Below, piece by piece: positions 49,501 to 57,588 of a stretch of DNA of 64,000 bases. Below the pieces are notes generated by a model. That model saw nothing but the letters and a program-made list of their open reading frames with translations. It made no database searches and had not been told where the DNA came from. Origin of the DNA: Candidatus Bathyarchaeota archaeon (GTDB lineage Archaea; Thermoproteota; Bathyarchaeia; Bathyarchaeales; Bathycorpusculaceae); assembly GCA_026014735.1 (NCBI GenBank), contig JAOZHT010000001.1, positions 372,001 through 436,000 on the forward strand, in the 5' to 3' direction. The position numbers were made by a program, and so were the translations under genes. Positions within the stretch are counted from its first letter, which is position 1, and each line of letters begins with the position of its first letter.

Positions 49501-52218
49501 GCCGAGAAATATGGTCGACGCTTCGTGGAGTTGCAGACGGATTGGCAAGACATCGTGTCTGTGCTGGAGTGGACCCAAAAGGTGCAGCTTGCCTTCGGCG
49601 ACATCCCCGTGCCCGAGGCCTTCGCGGAAATCGCATCTCAAGGCCCAGCTGCAGCGCCTCCTAACAGGGAACTGGTGGCAAAACGCGACATGGCCTTGAC
49701 GGTTCTGTCTGGTTTGCAGACGCGTTTTGAATCAGAGATGCGCTACCAAAACCAGAAACTCGTCGACTTAGACATCCAAATCATCGACGAACGAATCTTG
49801 GCGCTGCGTGACCGCGTGGATGACTTGCAGGTGTGGATTGACTTTAAAGACGCTAAAAACCGCTTCACGCTGCGGGGACTCGACCCCTTCTTTGGGCGCC
49901 TAGTTGAGGCGAAGTTGCCTGCGGCGGATCTGGTGCCGCTGTTCCGCAAAAGCGTCTACCAGGAATGGATAAACAACCTCTACACTGAAGACATGCAGCT
50001 TGGCCGCTTCCGCCGAGAAAACCATGAGCAACTCATCGTGGACTTCCGCAGACTCGACCAGGACCTTATCCGCTTAACCTCCGGCATGGTTATCGACGCC
50101 GCGAACAGCCGCAAACCCCAAGACATCCTTATCCAAGCCGCCGACGCCGAAGCCGGTATCCTCAGCAAAGAAGCCGCTAAAAAACGGCGTCTCATGCCGC
50201 TACGGATGCTTTTCCAGAAAATCCCCAATTTGCTGGTTAAACTCAAGCCCTGCCTGCTCATGAGTCCCCTCTCTGTTAGCCAGTTTCTGCCGCCTGACAC
50301 CAAGTTCGATCTGGTGCTCTTCGATGAAGCCTCACAGCTTGTGCCCGAGGATGCAATCGGAGCAATTTACCGGGGCAGAACCATCGTGGTTGCAGGAGAC
50401 AACAAGCAGCTGCCGCCCACCTCGTTTTTCCAGAAGAACCTGCTCGATGACACCGACTGGGATGAACTCGCAGACGAGGACGTGGAGGTCTTCGACAGCA
50501 TCCTTGACGAGTGCCTCGGCATAGGCTTGCCCGTTAAGACGCTGAAGTGGCATTACCGAAGCAAACACGAAGCATTGATTGCATTCTCAAACAAGCAGTT
50601 CTACGATGGCACCATGATTACGTTTCCCTCAGCCAAAGCCGACACCGACAGCTTAGGCGTCAAACTAGTCCATGTCCCCGACGCCATCTATGACCGAGGA
50701 GGCAAACGTGACAATCCCCTGGAAGCCGAAAAAGTCGCCGACCTCGTCTTTGAGCACTTCAAAAACTACCCCAAAAAAACCCTCGGCGTGGTCACCTTCA
50801 GCATCGCCCAGATGGACGCGGTGGAGGAAGCCATCGATCGCCGTCTTGAAGAGCACCCTGAATTCGACCAGTTCTTCAAAGAAGACCGCCTTGAAGGCTT
50901 CTTCGTCAAGAACCTTGAGAACGTCCAGGGTGACGAACGCGACGTCATATTCTTCAGCGTCGGCTACGGCTACGATGCACAGGGCCAAATCGCCATGAAT
51001 TTTGGTCCCCTCAACAAACCCGGAGGCGAACGGCGCCTAAACGTGGCTGTGACGCGTGCCCGCGAAAAAGTTGTGCTTATCACCTCGATTAAGGGCTCAG
51101 ACATTGACCCCGCCGCCCAAGCCCTAGGCGTTCAGACTCTTCGCACATACCTCGACTACGCTGAACACGGCACCGACTGGCTGAAAGGCAAATGCAAAGA
51201 CGGCGGCGGCTTCGAATCCGCCCTAGACGAGGACGTGGCTAACGAAATCCGCAAACTCGGCTACCAAATCGTTCCGGAAGTTGGATGCAGCGGCTACAAA
51301 ATCGACATAGGCGTTGTGGACCCAGTTAGCAAGGGCTGTTTCCTACTAGGCGTGGAATGCGACGGCGCCACCTATCAGTCCAGCAGCAGCGCACGCGACC
51401 GGGATAGACTCCGCGAGCAGGTGTTGCGGCAGCTGGGCTGGCGTATCCACCGCATCTGGGCGCCCGCGTGGGTTGCAAGACGCGACAGCGAAATCCGCCG
51501 CCTAAAAGACGCCCTTGAGCAAGCCAGCAAACAGCAAATCGAAAAGGACTCCCAAAAACCCCTCGCCGCCCCCGCCGCCGACGTCCAGAAGAACCAGTAT
51601 GGCGGCATCGAGAAGATCGGTGTCCCCTACAAGGTCTATCCGCTACGCGCAACATATAACCCATACATCAAAGTTGCCACTGCCCGCGCCACCGTGGACT
51701 CGAAGCAGAAAAACGAGTTCCATTTCCCAGAGAACCGCGAAAACCAAACCAAACTGCTTGCTGACCTAATCGAAAACGAGGGGCCCGTCCACTTTGACTA
51801 CGCCGTGGAACGCCTCGCTGCCACATGGGGCATAAAGACGGTTACGCCTAAAATCAGCCATGCCGTTAAAGAAGCCCTCAATAATCTTCTCCGGGAACAG
51901 AAAGTCGCCATAAAAGGAAGCTTCCTGTGGCCAACCGGACTTAAGCAGACCCCGATTCGAATCCCCACGCAGGGCGTACCCGAATCCAAACGCAAAGCCA
52001 AATACATCGCTCCTGAAGAAGCCGAAGCCGCCATGACTCAGGTGGCGCAGTACGCGCTTGGCATAAGTGATGAGTCCCTGATTTCTGAGACCGCCCGGGT
52101 GTTTGGCATAAATCATGGTGGAGAAGACGCAAAAGCGGTGTTCGCTGAAGTGCTCAAGCGATTAATTCGCGAGCGGAAGCTGGTCTGCAAAGACGACGGT
52201 GTAGTTACCGCCGCTTAA
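46540..52218 (+). CDS. Giant DUF4011 - SF1 helicase - Vsr/DUF559-like nuclease - DUF3320 protein
   Basis: 1892 residues. The N-terminus (VDDWKSRLIDLSRKNNLLYF) is the DUF4011 domain, followed by a Lys/Ala-rich linker (about 75-125). The SF1 helicase core has Walker A GPPGTGKSQTIAN (about 343), a long insertion, motif II FDEASQLVPED (about 1258), GDNKQLPPTSF, and motif VI GERRLNVAVTRAREKVVL. Then a PD-(D/E)XK nuclease, YKIDIGVVD / GVECDGATY with RDRDRLREQVLRQLGWRIHR, and finally a DUF3320-like winged region (FDYAVERLAATWGIKTVTPK). Single proteins with this order have been linked to phage defence in bacteria. Here it sits alone, between a DUF1638 gene and a HAD gene. Confidence 0.9.
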   Translation: MTEQYEPTPPSSPMKRVDDWKSRLIDLSRKNNLLYFKKAKRGNLAITAPEPQRIFEQLVNKKNRLEFFSPPQEPKAEAEEPAGQAKAKAKGKSKAKAKTAKTAKAPLQTAKVEEPKTPTANQLVCGKLTHAELERNLKALERRSLLDYRERGVRILYAAFGTLNWVDWETKEAVQSPLVLVPLELGRETIRSPYGIEVPPVEDEAVLNPALQAKLHNDFKINLPDLPEDWEEHTLAEYYGQVEEAVAEMGWKTQSTADLGLFSFQKLVIYKDLEANAPLVTQHSIIKAIAGIRDENLIVPSLPEEKDVDKVESPAKTYQVLDADSSQRLSIEYALRGQSFVMKGPPGTGKSQTIANIVAECIANGKSVLFVSDKMAALEVVYKRLSEVGLAHFCLELHSSKANKQQVVAELKRSLDENMVPRKLPSTHEFERLTEYRDGLNGYVNALHQKRPYLQRSVYEVLSIISSLERVPFVPVGLADVGTLTPQKMRELEELVSHLSKVWMVVEEPDFPWLGYRADKYNLEIRSELLTALEGISTALRELERENEDFSARLGVFPPENFTRIQWLLDVSGFLFESPMPEQAWLTSPSLDKLLAEAKAYLETTQWIERTRKSLMERYQPAIFELVLTRSQELKEALNSLSKIVGEVNVSEGELLSKREKYLAYIKATQLNARKWVETSQALAPMLGLDGHDLTVTQLRQLLRMALLCFAEDKPEPQWFEANYLEQVKETASKAKQQYLDYNLLKSRLDETYSDEFFLLPDLDELIANYSGPYQNGIKLFNSNYRSDQKRLAKLTNNGKVPDSILQDLIDARKVNKLKAKIDVSAETVRTLLGHYYHKSRTDFSGAEKALSITEEIKKLSWATQVPEQLIKLLTASASPSPMIKNLGEELKGNVEKWIGQTSELGALIPAAMPKSGESILSTPLLLLEEWAAEVEKQLTPLYNLTKDTLTVAKTEPQNYTQLIGDLKDAEEIRKKEAQIVGEKALLAEKYGRRFVELQTDWQDIVSVLEWTQKVQLAFGDIPVPEAFAEIASQGPAAAPPNRELVAKRDMALTVLSGLQTRFESEMRYQNQKLVDLDIQIIDERILALRDRVDDLQVWIDFKDAKNRFTLRGLDPFFGRLVEAKLPAADLVPLFRKSVYQEWINNLYTEDMQLGRFRRENHEQLIVDFRRLDQDLIRLTSGMVIDAANSRKPQDILIQAADAEAGILSKEAAKKRRLMPLRMLFQKIPNLLVKLKPCLLMSPLSVSQFLPPDTKFDLVLFDEASQLVPEDAIGAIYRGRTIVVAGDNKQLPPTSFFQKNLLDDTDWDELADEDVEVFDSILDECLGIGLPVKTLKWHYRSKHEALIAFSNKQFYDGTMITFPSAKADTDSLGVKLVHVPDAIYDRGGKRDNPLEAEKVADLVFEHFKNYPKKTLGVVTFSIAQMDAVEEAIDRRLEEHPEFDQFFKEDRLEGFFVKNLENVQGDERDVIFFSVGYGYDAQGQIAMNFGPLNKPGGERRLNVAVTRAREKVVLITSIKGSDIDPAAQALGVQTLRTYLDYAEHGTDWLKGKCKDGGGFESALDEDVANEIRKLGYQIVPEVGCSGYKIDIGVVDPVSKGCFLLGVECDGATYQSSSSARDRDRLREQVLRQLGWRIHRIWAPAWVARRDSEIRRLKDALEQASKQQIEKDSQKPLAAPAADVQKNQYGGIEKIGVPYKVYPLRATYNPYIKVATARATVDSKQKNEFHFPENRENQTKLLADLIENEGPVHFDYAVERLAATWGIKTVTPKISHAVKEALNNLLREQKVAIKGSFLWPTGLKQTPIRIPTQGVPESKRKAKYIAPEEAEAAMTQVAQYALGISDESLISETARVFGINHGGEDAKAVFAEVLKRLIRERKLVCKDDGVVTAA

Positions 52219-52904
52219 GCTTCCTCTTTGTTTTCTTTCTTTATCAAAACGGGCAAATCAACAAGCGATGTTATGAGGTAGTTGGCGCCGTGGCTCATCA
52301 GCTGCTTGGGCACAGAGAAACCTGTGGGTAACCCGACTGCGACGGCTTTTAGCTCCTTAGCGGATTCCATATCTACGGTGCTGTCGCCCACAATAACCGT
52401 GTTTTCCGCGTGGACACCCAATGTTTTGAGCGCCAGCATAAACTGTTCTGTGTCAGGTTTCACCCGTTTAACCTGCTCGCGAGGCACCACAACCCCAAAG
52501 TACTCGGCGATTTTGAAGCGTTCCAGAATATAATTCGCCGCCTTCTGGCTGCTGGTGGTGCATAACCCCAGCTTCAGGTCCATTTTTTTGAGTTCCTTTA
52601 GGGTTTCAACTGCACCGGGCAAAAGGCCTGTGGCTTGAGCTGCTTCCAACTCGTACTTCTCCGCGATTGACAAGGTGCGCTGGCGGATTTCGCTGAAGGT
52701 GCGTCCGGCTGGTTTGCTGCTTTTTTTGAAGTACAGCTCGGCTTTTGAGAGCATGTCAAAGATGCTTTCGTTGACTTTCAGAACTGAGGCGGGGACGCCG
52801 CTTTGCATGAGGTACTCTCGGACTTCAGAGCGCAGGGCTTTGTAGTCTAAGTTAAAGGTGGCTAGGGTTCCGTCTAAATCGAAGAGGACTGCTTCAATGG
52901 GCAC
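52215..52904 (-). CDS. HAD-family phosphatase (phosphoglycolate phosphatase-like)
   Basis: 229 residues. Motif I FDLDGTL (nucleophile Asp), a helical cap, motif II LCTTSSQ, the motif III Lys in VKPDTEQFML and motif IV VGDSTVDMESAKEL are all present. Likely dephosphorylates a small metabolite such as phosphoglycolate or a sugar phosphate; the substrate is not readable from sequence. It overlaps the helicase stop by 4 bp, tail to tail. Confidence 0.88.
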   Translation of the reverse strand: MPIEAVLFDLDGTLATFNLDYKALRSEVREYLMQSGVPASVLKVNESIFDMLSKAELYFKKSSKPAGRTFSEIRQRTLSIAEKYELEAAQATGLLPGAVETLKELKKMDLKLGLCTTSSQKAANYILERFKIAEYFGVVVPREQVKRVKPDTEQFMLALKTLGVHAENTVIVGDSTVDMESAKELKAVAVGLPTGFSVPKQLMSHGANYLITSLVDLPVLIKKENKEEA

Positions 52905-52984
52905 AGTGATGGCTCCTTGTGAGTTTGGGGGTTTACACCTCGCGAGTAGAAATATACTTTGCGGTAAAAGCCGAATCTTAGCGC

Positions 52985-53956
52985 TTATGACGTTATTACC
53001 ACTTTGAGTGTCCTCTCCGCGGGGTCTTCAATCGCCTCAAGCGCCTTCTCGAACTCACCAAATCTGAAGCGATGCGTAATCAGCCCTTTCACATCCACCA
53101 GTCCTCGGGCGATAAGCTCCACCGCCGACGGATACTCCACAGGCGAAATATACATCGTGAAAAACAGTGCTTCATCAGCATCCTCCAAATTCAAAAAGCC
53201 CTTCGATTCGCCCACGAGCGCCACTTTGCCGGCTTTACGCACCAGAAAAGGCGTCTGCTCCACCGTTGCCTGTGTCCCTGCGGCTTCAATCACGAAATCT
53301 GAGCCGTGTCTTGTGAGTTTGCGGACAGTTTTGGCTGCGTCCTCCTTTTTGGCGTTGATGGCGGCGTCGGCGCCGTATTTCTCGGAGAGCTCCAAGCGAT
53401 AGTCTTCGATGTCGACGGCTATGACTCTGCAGCCCTTTAACTTGGCTACCTGCGTCATGAGCAAGCCGATGGCGCCTTGCCCCACCACGGTAACCCAGTC
53501 GCCCAAACTGGGCTGCAGCTGATCCAGCACACGCAGGGCAAGGGCCACAGGTTCCACTACTGCGGCTTCTTCATCACTCATGTTTGGCGGCACGGGAATG
53601 AGGCTGCGGGGCAGCATGGCTTTGCGTTCTGCAAAGAAGCCATCGCGGGTTAACCCGAAGAATTTGCCTCGGATACAGTAGGTTGGCAATCCACGCTGGC
53701 AGAAGTAGCAGTGGCCGCAGTTAACGAGGGGAACCATAACCACGCGTTCGCCAGTGTCATGTCGGATGCCGCAGGCGTCATGCCCGATGATTCTGCCCTT
53801 GCGCATCCATCGCCAGTCGCCACGGTAGAAGTGCATGTCGGTTCCGCAGATGCTGCCTGCCCTGAAGTCAACTATGGTTTGGCCTGGTTTAATTTTGGGT
53901 TCAGGGGCATCTTCGACTTTGATGCTGTGGGGTCCATGGTAGATGGCGGCTGTCAA
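52985..53956 (-). CDS. Zinc-containing medium-chain dehydrogenase
   Basis: 323 residues. Catalytic zinc ligands are in SICGTDMHFYRGD and GHDACG. A structural zinc loop NCGHCYFCQRGLPTYC supplies four Cys. The Rossmann NAD(P) site is VVGQGAIGLLMTQVAK with VDIEDYRLEL. This matches threonine/sorbitol/alcohol dehydrogenase-like MDR enzymes; the substrate is unclear. Acts in the cytosol on an alcohol or polyol. Confidence 0.9.
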   Translation of the reverse strand: MTAAIYHGPHSIKVEDAPEPKIKPGQTIVDFRAGSICGTDMHFYRGDWRWMRKGRIIGHDACGIRHDTGERVVMVPLVNCGHCYFCQRGLPTYCIRGKFFGLTRDGFFAERKAMLPRSLIPVPPNMSDEEAAVVEPVALALRVLDQLQPSLGDWVTVVGQGAIGLLMTQVAKLKGCRVIAVDIEDYRLELSEKYGADAAINAKKEDAAKTVRKLTRHGSDFVIEAAGTQATVEQTPFLVRKAGKVALVGESKGFLNLEDADEALFFTMYISPVEYPSAVELIARGLVDVKGLITHRFRFGEFEKALEAIEDPAERTLKVVITS

Positions 53957-54043
53957 AAAGGGTTCCTCAGCCTTTAGGTGAGCTGCTGGGCAGATTTATC
54001 TTTACTGTTTTTATCCAAGCGTGCAGTAAATAGGTGGCTGTCG

Positions 54044-54277
54044 GTGTTTGGAGTGAACCTGGAGGAATACAGTAAAGAAAGGCTTTGGCAGCTGCTGGTT
54101 GAGGCTGTCCACGTATCGGTTATGTATCCAACTCATAAAGCCTACACCCGAGATACCCTGCTGGCGGAGAAACCTGAGCTTTCAGCTGCTGAGCTTGCGG
54201 AGAGGCTGGGGCTGCCGCTGGGCGAAGCATTGGTTATCCTTGATGAGTTGGCAGAGGCAAAAAAGAACTCAGTTTAA
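54044..54277 (+). CDS. Small winged-helix-like protein
   Basis: 77 residues from a GTG (54044; another GTG at 54053). ELSAAELAERLGLPLGEALV, then ILDELAEAKK, is a helix-turn-helix followed by a wing-like end, typical of archaeal DNA-binding wHTH proteins. A TATA-like AGTAAATAGG lies just upstream. The palindromic AT-rich sites at 54323-54360 are directly downstream and may be its own target, though being behind the gene this is only a guess. Confidence 0.6.
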   Translation: MFGVNLEEYSKERLWQLLVEAVHVSVMYPTHKAYTRDTLLAEKPELSAAELAERLGLPLGEALVILDELAEAKKNSV

Positions 54278-54322
54278 GCTTGTTTTCCGTTTTTAGCTAA
54301 GTAGCAGGCTGTTACGGTTGCG

Positions 54323-54360
54323 CATATACAATTTTGTATATATATACATTTTTGTATATG
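54323..54360. promoter_or_regulatory. Tandem AT-rich palindromes between convergent genes
   Basis: TATACAATTTTGTATA and TATACATTTTTGTATA occur back to back, framed by CATATACAA and TTGTATATG, so the whole 38 bp is itself a near-palindrome. The TATACAA/TTGTATA arms are operator-like. The location between two convergent 3' ends is odd for an operator; a bidirectional terminator is the alternative. Confidence 0.4.
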
Positions 54361-54403
54361 CCAGCTTTTATGCCGCCCAAATCGGCGGGAAAAGAGAAGA
54401 AAT

Positions 54404-54427
54404 TAAAAAATAGCCTAAAAATAGGCT
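54404..54427 (-). terminator. Intrinsic-type terminator of the Rpb5-like gene
   Basis: On the minus strand AGCCTA-TTTT-TAGGCT (54427-54412) forms a 6-bp stem and is followed by ATTTTTT. The stem begins at the stop codon, so the transcript ends immediately after the coding region. Confidence 0.6.
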
Positions 54428-54966
54428 TATTCGACAACGTATCGGTAAGTGACGTGTTCGCCTGCAGTCTGGCTCTTGCGCGTAATCTTGAGAATATCGC
54501 CTGGCTGCGCACCGATGGCTTTCACTGCGGGGTCACCGGATTTGATCTGGGGCATCTGATACGGCTTGACCTTAAACGCTGCGAGCAGTTCCTTCTTTTC
54601 TTTCTCGGTTAAAATCTCGTGGAAGGGCACTAGGGCATGCTCGAAGATGTTGAAGACGGGGAAGGATTTTGGCAGCAACTCGACGTTCTTCTTTTTTGCG
54701 CCCAGCTTCACGGCGTGGGTGTAGCGTCCCTCGGTGACAACGATGGCGCGTTCGAGTTCTTTCTCTTTCATGATTTTGTAGAGGGTATTCATGGCTGCAA
54801 TGCCCACGGTTGCTTCGCCTAAAATGCACCAGACGATGGCGCGTTCTTTATCCTGTGGAATATCAATGATGAATGCGTATGCGCCTTCATACTTCTGTTT
54901 TTCCACAAGCTTGTATTTTCTTAGTTTAATGAGGACTTCTGCTTTACGTTCTTCAATCGTTAACAT
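54427..54966 (-). CDS. rpoH: RNA polymerase subunit H / Rpb5-like with N-terminal jaw-like domain
   Basis: 179 residues from the ATG at 54966 (TTG at 54978 adds four). The C-terminal ~80 residues are archaeal RpoH/eukaryotic Rpb5: HALVPFHEILTEKEKKELL, PYQMPQIKSGDPAVKAIGAQ and GDILKITRKSQTAGEHVTYR. Archaeal H subunits normally consist only of this part. Here ~100 residues precede it, and they align in order with the eukaryotic Rpb5 jaw: VWCILGEATVGIAAMNTLYK matches yeast FCDEPSVGVKTMKTF, and IMKEKELERAIVVTEGRYT matches IQEKNFQTGIFVYQNNIT. It is 29 kb from rpoB, instead of directly upstream. Part of the polymerase jaw, touching downstream DNA in eukaryotes. Confidence 0.88.
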   Translation of the reverse strand: MLTIEERKAEVLIKLRKYKLVEKQKYEGAYAFIIDIPQDKERAIVWCILGEATVGIAAMNTLYKIMKEKELERAIVVTEGRYTHAVKLGAKKKNVELLPKSFPVFNIFEHALVPFHEILTEKEKKELLAAFKVKPYQMPQIKSGDPAVKAIGAQPGDILKITRKSQTAGEHVTYRYVVE

Positions 54967-55157
54967 GTTAGTGCTCAAACCACAAACCCCGAATATACGG
55001 TACTCGCAACCCTAAAAATAATCATTCGCCCTTAAACTTTTCTCTTAAAAAAAGGGGCAAGCCAAAAGAAAAATGGCTTTCGCTACAAAAAACAAGTGCT
55101 AAAGCGAGGTTTCCTTAAAAATCCGTTGCTGAAAGATGTTTTTCGGGGTGGGGCTGC

Positions 55158-55346
55158 TTATAATTTCAGTTTTTTCTTAAGCTTACCCATTTCCTCTTCA
55201 GTTTTCCCTGCAGCCTGCTCCATTTTGCCCTTCGCCTGAGTTCCCGTGTCGCCAGTGACTTTGCCGCCTGTTTCCTGCATTTTTCCTTTGGCCTGTTTTG
55301 CTTTTCCTTCAATTTCCTCTTTTGTCATAGGATGGTTATGGTTCAT
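55158..55346 (-). CDS. CsbD-family stress protein
   Basis: 62 residues, highly charged and glycine/lysine-rich, with the repeated pattern EGKAKQAKGKMQETGGKVTG and KGKMEQAAGKTEEEMGKLKK typical of CsbD proteins. These are abundant small stress-induced proteins of unknown biochemical role in bacteria and some archaea. Confidence 0.85.
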   Translation of the reverse strand: MNHNHPMTKEEIEGKAKQAKGKMQETGGKVTGDTGTQAKGKMEQAAGKTEEEMGKLKKKLKL

Positions 55347-55385
55347 GTAATATAGAAGATTAATGGCGGCTTAACGCAGGGCTTT

Positions 55386-55967
55386 TCAGGTGCCCAGCAG
55401 CCTGTAGCCGATGTTTGTGCCCCTGCCGAACTTGTAGGCAAGGTTAATGATGAGTATTCCCATTGCTTCAAGGTACCTTGCGGACTTCAATGAGCCACAG
55501 TCAACGGGGTCAAAACCCATGTCGCGGGTTAACTGCATCACGGTCTGTTTGGCTTGGGCGTCGTCGCCTGCGATGAAGGCGGTTAGCTGTTGGTTTCCTA
55601 TTTTGGCGGTGGCTTGGTTGGGTGCAAACACGGTGTTGAAGGCTTTCACTACATGCGCCTTGGGCAGTTGCTTTTGGGTTTCTTCTGCGGTTGAGGTTGT
55701 GCAGCTGATGCCTAGGTCCATGTTCTCGCCGATTGCATTCATCACGTCGATAACTACTTTGCCGTCAACATAGGGTTTTATGGTTTCTCTTGCCTGCTCT
55801 GCGCTGCCGTGGGGGACGGCTAGGATGATGACTTCGCCCCATTCTGCTGCTTGCTCAACTGGCTCTTGGGGGTCTCGGTGACCAAATTTGGTTTGGTGCC
55901 CTGCACGGCTAAGTCCCTTCTGGAGCGCAGTGCCCACATGTCCTTTCCCGATGATTCCGACCTTCAT
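55386..55967 (-). CDS. F420-dependent NADP reductase-like protein
   Basis: 193 residues. The N-terminal Rossmann motif is MKVGIIGKGHVGTALQKGL, with a following NADP-type GHRDPQE. VVKAFNTVF and AGDDAQAKQTVMQLTRDMGF are conserved in the FNO/NADPH:F420 oxidoreductase group, which moves hydride between F420 and NADP. Expressed from a TATAAATA-G promoter at 56091-56119 with a leader of about 100 nt. Confidence 0.82.
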   Translation of the reverse strand: MKVGIIGKGHVGTALQKGLSRAGHQTKFGHRDPQEPVEQAAEWGEVIILAVPHGSAEQARETIKPYVDGKVVIDVMNAIGENMDLGISCTTSTAEETQKQLPKAHVVKAFNTVFAPNQATAKIGNQQLTAFIAGDDAQAKQTVMQLTRDMGFDPVDCGSLKSARYLEAMGILIINLAYKFGRGTNIGYRLLGT

Positions 55968-56090
55968 GGTTTATCCTCAGGAGGGGAGTTTTTGGGAGGC
56001 TTTTATGGCGTTGTTGTTGTATATTGCCTACAACATGGGCTTCTATGGGAAGCATAGGGGTCAACGGGGTCTCTGACGTGCGATTCTTAC

Positions 56091-56119
56091 TCTACCCCCC
56101 CTCTATTTATAGGCTCAAC
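56091..56119 (-). promoter_or_regulatory. TATAAATA-G8 promoter of the F420 reductase-like gene
   Basis: Minus strand: GTTGAGCCTATAAATAGAGG followed by further G and TAGA, nearly identical to 35911-35939. Expected transcription start near 56075. Confidence 0.6.
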
Positions 56120-56242
56120 ACCTGTTTAGTCCCGACGCATCTACGTAGGCGTTTGCTGGGTTTATCCGTACTGTTTGGCTGGTTGTAGGGGAACTCTTTT
56201 TTCTGCTGGGCGTTTGCCGCTTGAAAACGCTTATTTGCCCAG

Positions 56243-57466
56243 TTGCCTTTAGCTCTATGTGATATTTTGGTAGATGACAAACCTGGCGACAGCGCCCTCT
56301 CCGCCAGCAAATCCGCCCTATCCGTGCTTTTCTCCGTGGTTTTCCTCGATAACTTAGGCTACGCCATAGTGGTCCCCTACCTCTACTTCTACGTGCAGGC
56401 CCTGGGCGGCGACACCTTCCTCTACGGCATACTGCTGGGCGCCTACAGTCTGATGTCCTTTATCTTTACGCCTCTAGTCGCGAGGCTAAGTGACCGCTAT
56501 GGCAGAAGAAAAATTCTCCTCGCCGCCTTGGCAGTGGCATGCTTTAGCTACTTCATCTTTGGCGTCGCCTCCTCGATTTGGGTGCTGTTTTTAGGCAGAA
56601 TGCTTTCGGGAACCACCGCCGCCACCGTACCCGTCGCGCAAGCCTACGTTGCAGACGTAACCTCCAAGACGGCGCGGCTGCGTTACCTGGGCTTGCTGGG
56701 CGCCGCGGCGGGCATCGCGTTTGTCTTCGGCCCAGCCATCGGCGGAACCCTTAGCGCACTCTACGGGTATGGGGTGCCCTCGTTTTTGGCTTCTGGTCTC
56801 GCCCTCGGCAACTTGGTTTCTGCATATTTTCTGCTGCCTGAACCCACCAGCTTCAGCATAAAAAGAACCGTCGTCACCTCCAAAGCACTCCTCGACGCTC
56901 TAAAGCAACGCCGCATAGTGCTGCTTCTCTCGGTTTACTTTCTGTTCTTTGTAGCCTTCGTGTTTATGCAGTCGACGCTTTCGCCTTGGTTGCAGCTGGT
57001 TTTCGGTTTTGGCGCCTTCCAAACGGGCCTTGTCTTCTTTTTCTTCGGAGGCATCAGCGTCTTAACGCAGGGTGTGCTTTTGCCTGTTTTTAACAGAAAA
57101 CTGGGTCAACTTGCCTTAACACTTCTGGGAGTAGCTATCTTTGTTGGGGGGATGCTGGTTTTGTCGGCTACATCTGATTTAGCGGTGCTTTTAGCCCTCG
57201 CCGCCGTTTTGTCAGTGGGTTTTGGAATCCAGTTCGCCAGCATTAACACTCTGATTTCGGTGAATACGCCTGAGGATGCGCAGGGCGGCGCGTTGGGGGT
57301 GGCTTGGGCGATTGCGGGGGCAGCGCAGACGGTGGCGCCCGTTTTGGCGGCGAGTGCCTTCACGTTTGGGGCTTCCGTGGGGTTTGCGGGGTTGGCTTTT
57401 CTGGTGTCGGGGCTGGTTTCGGCGGTGACGCTGCCGCTGCTCTGGGCATTTAAAAAATCTGCTTAG
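56243..57466 (+). CDS. Major facilitator superfamily transporter
   Basis: About 400 residues and 12 predicted transmembrane helices. The loop 2-3 motif ARLSDRYGRRKILLA is the MFS signature, and the helix 4-5 region GRMLSGTTAATVPVAQAYVAD and GLLGAAAGIAFVFGPAIGG resemble drug/H+ antiporters of the TetA-like group. The start is a TTG at 56243 or 56267. Substrate unknown; efflux is more likely than uptake. Confidence 0.88.
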   Translation: MPLALCDILVDDKPGDSALSASKSALSVLFSVVFLDNLGYAIVVPYLYFYVQALGGDTFLYGILLGAYSLMSFIFTPLVARLSDRYGRRKILLAALAVACFSYFIFGVASSIWVLFLGRMLSGTTAATVPVAQAYVADVTSKTARLRYLGLLGAAAGIAFVFGPAIGGTLSALYGYGVPSFLASGLALGNLVSAYFLLPEPTSFSIKRTVVTSKALLDALKQRRIVLLLSVYFLFFVAFVFMQSTLSPWLQLVFGFGAFQTGLVFFFFGGISVLTQGVLLPVFNRKLGQLALTLLGVAIFVGGMLVLSATSDLAVLLALAAVLSVGFGIQFASINTLISVNTPEDAQGGALGVAWAIAGAAQTVAPVLAASAFTFGASVGFAGLAFLVSGLVSAVTLPLLWAFKKSA

Positions 57467-57588
57467 CTCTACCCAGAACCTTCTCTCGCTGAATTTTTTT
57501 GAGTAGTAAGAGGTACCCTGCTTTCTCCATTTCTTTGGGAAATAGGTGTTAGCTTTTTTGTGTAAGACGCGAATCAGGATTGATACGT

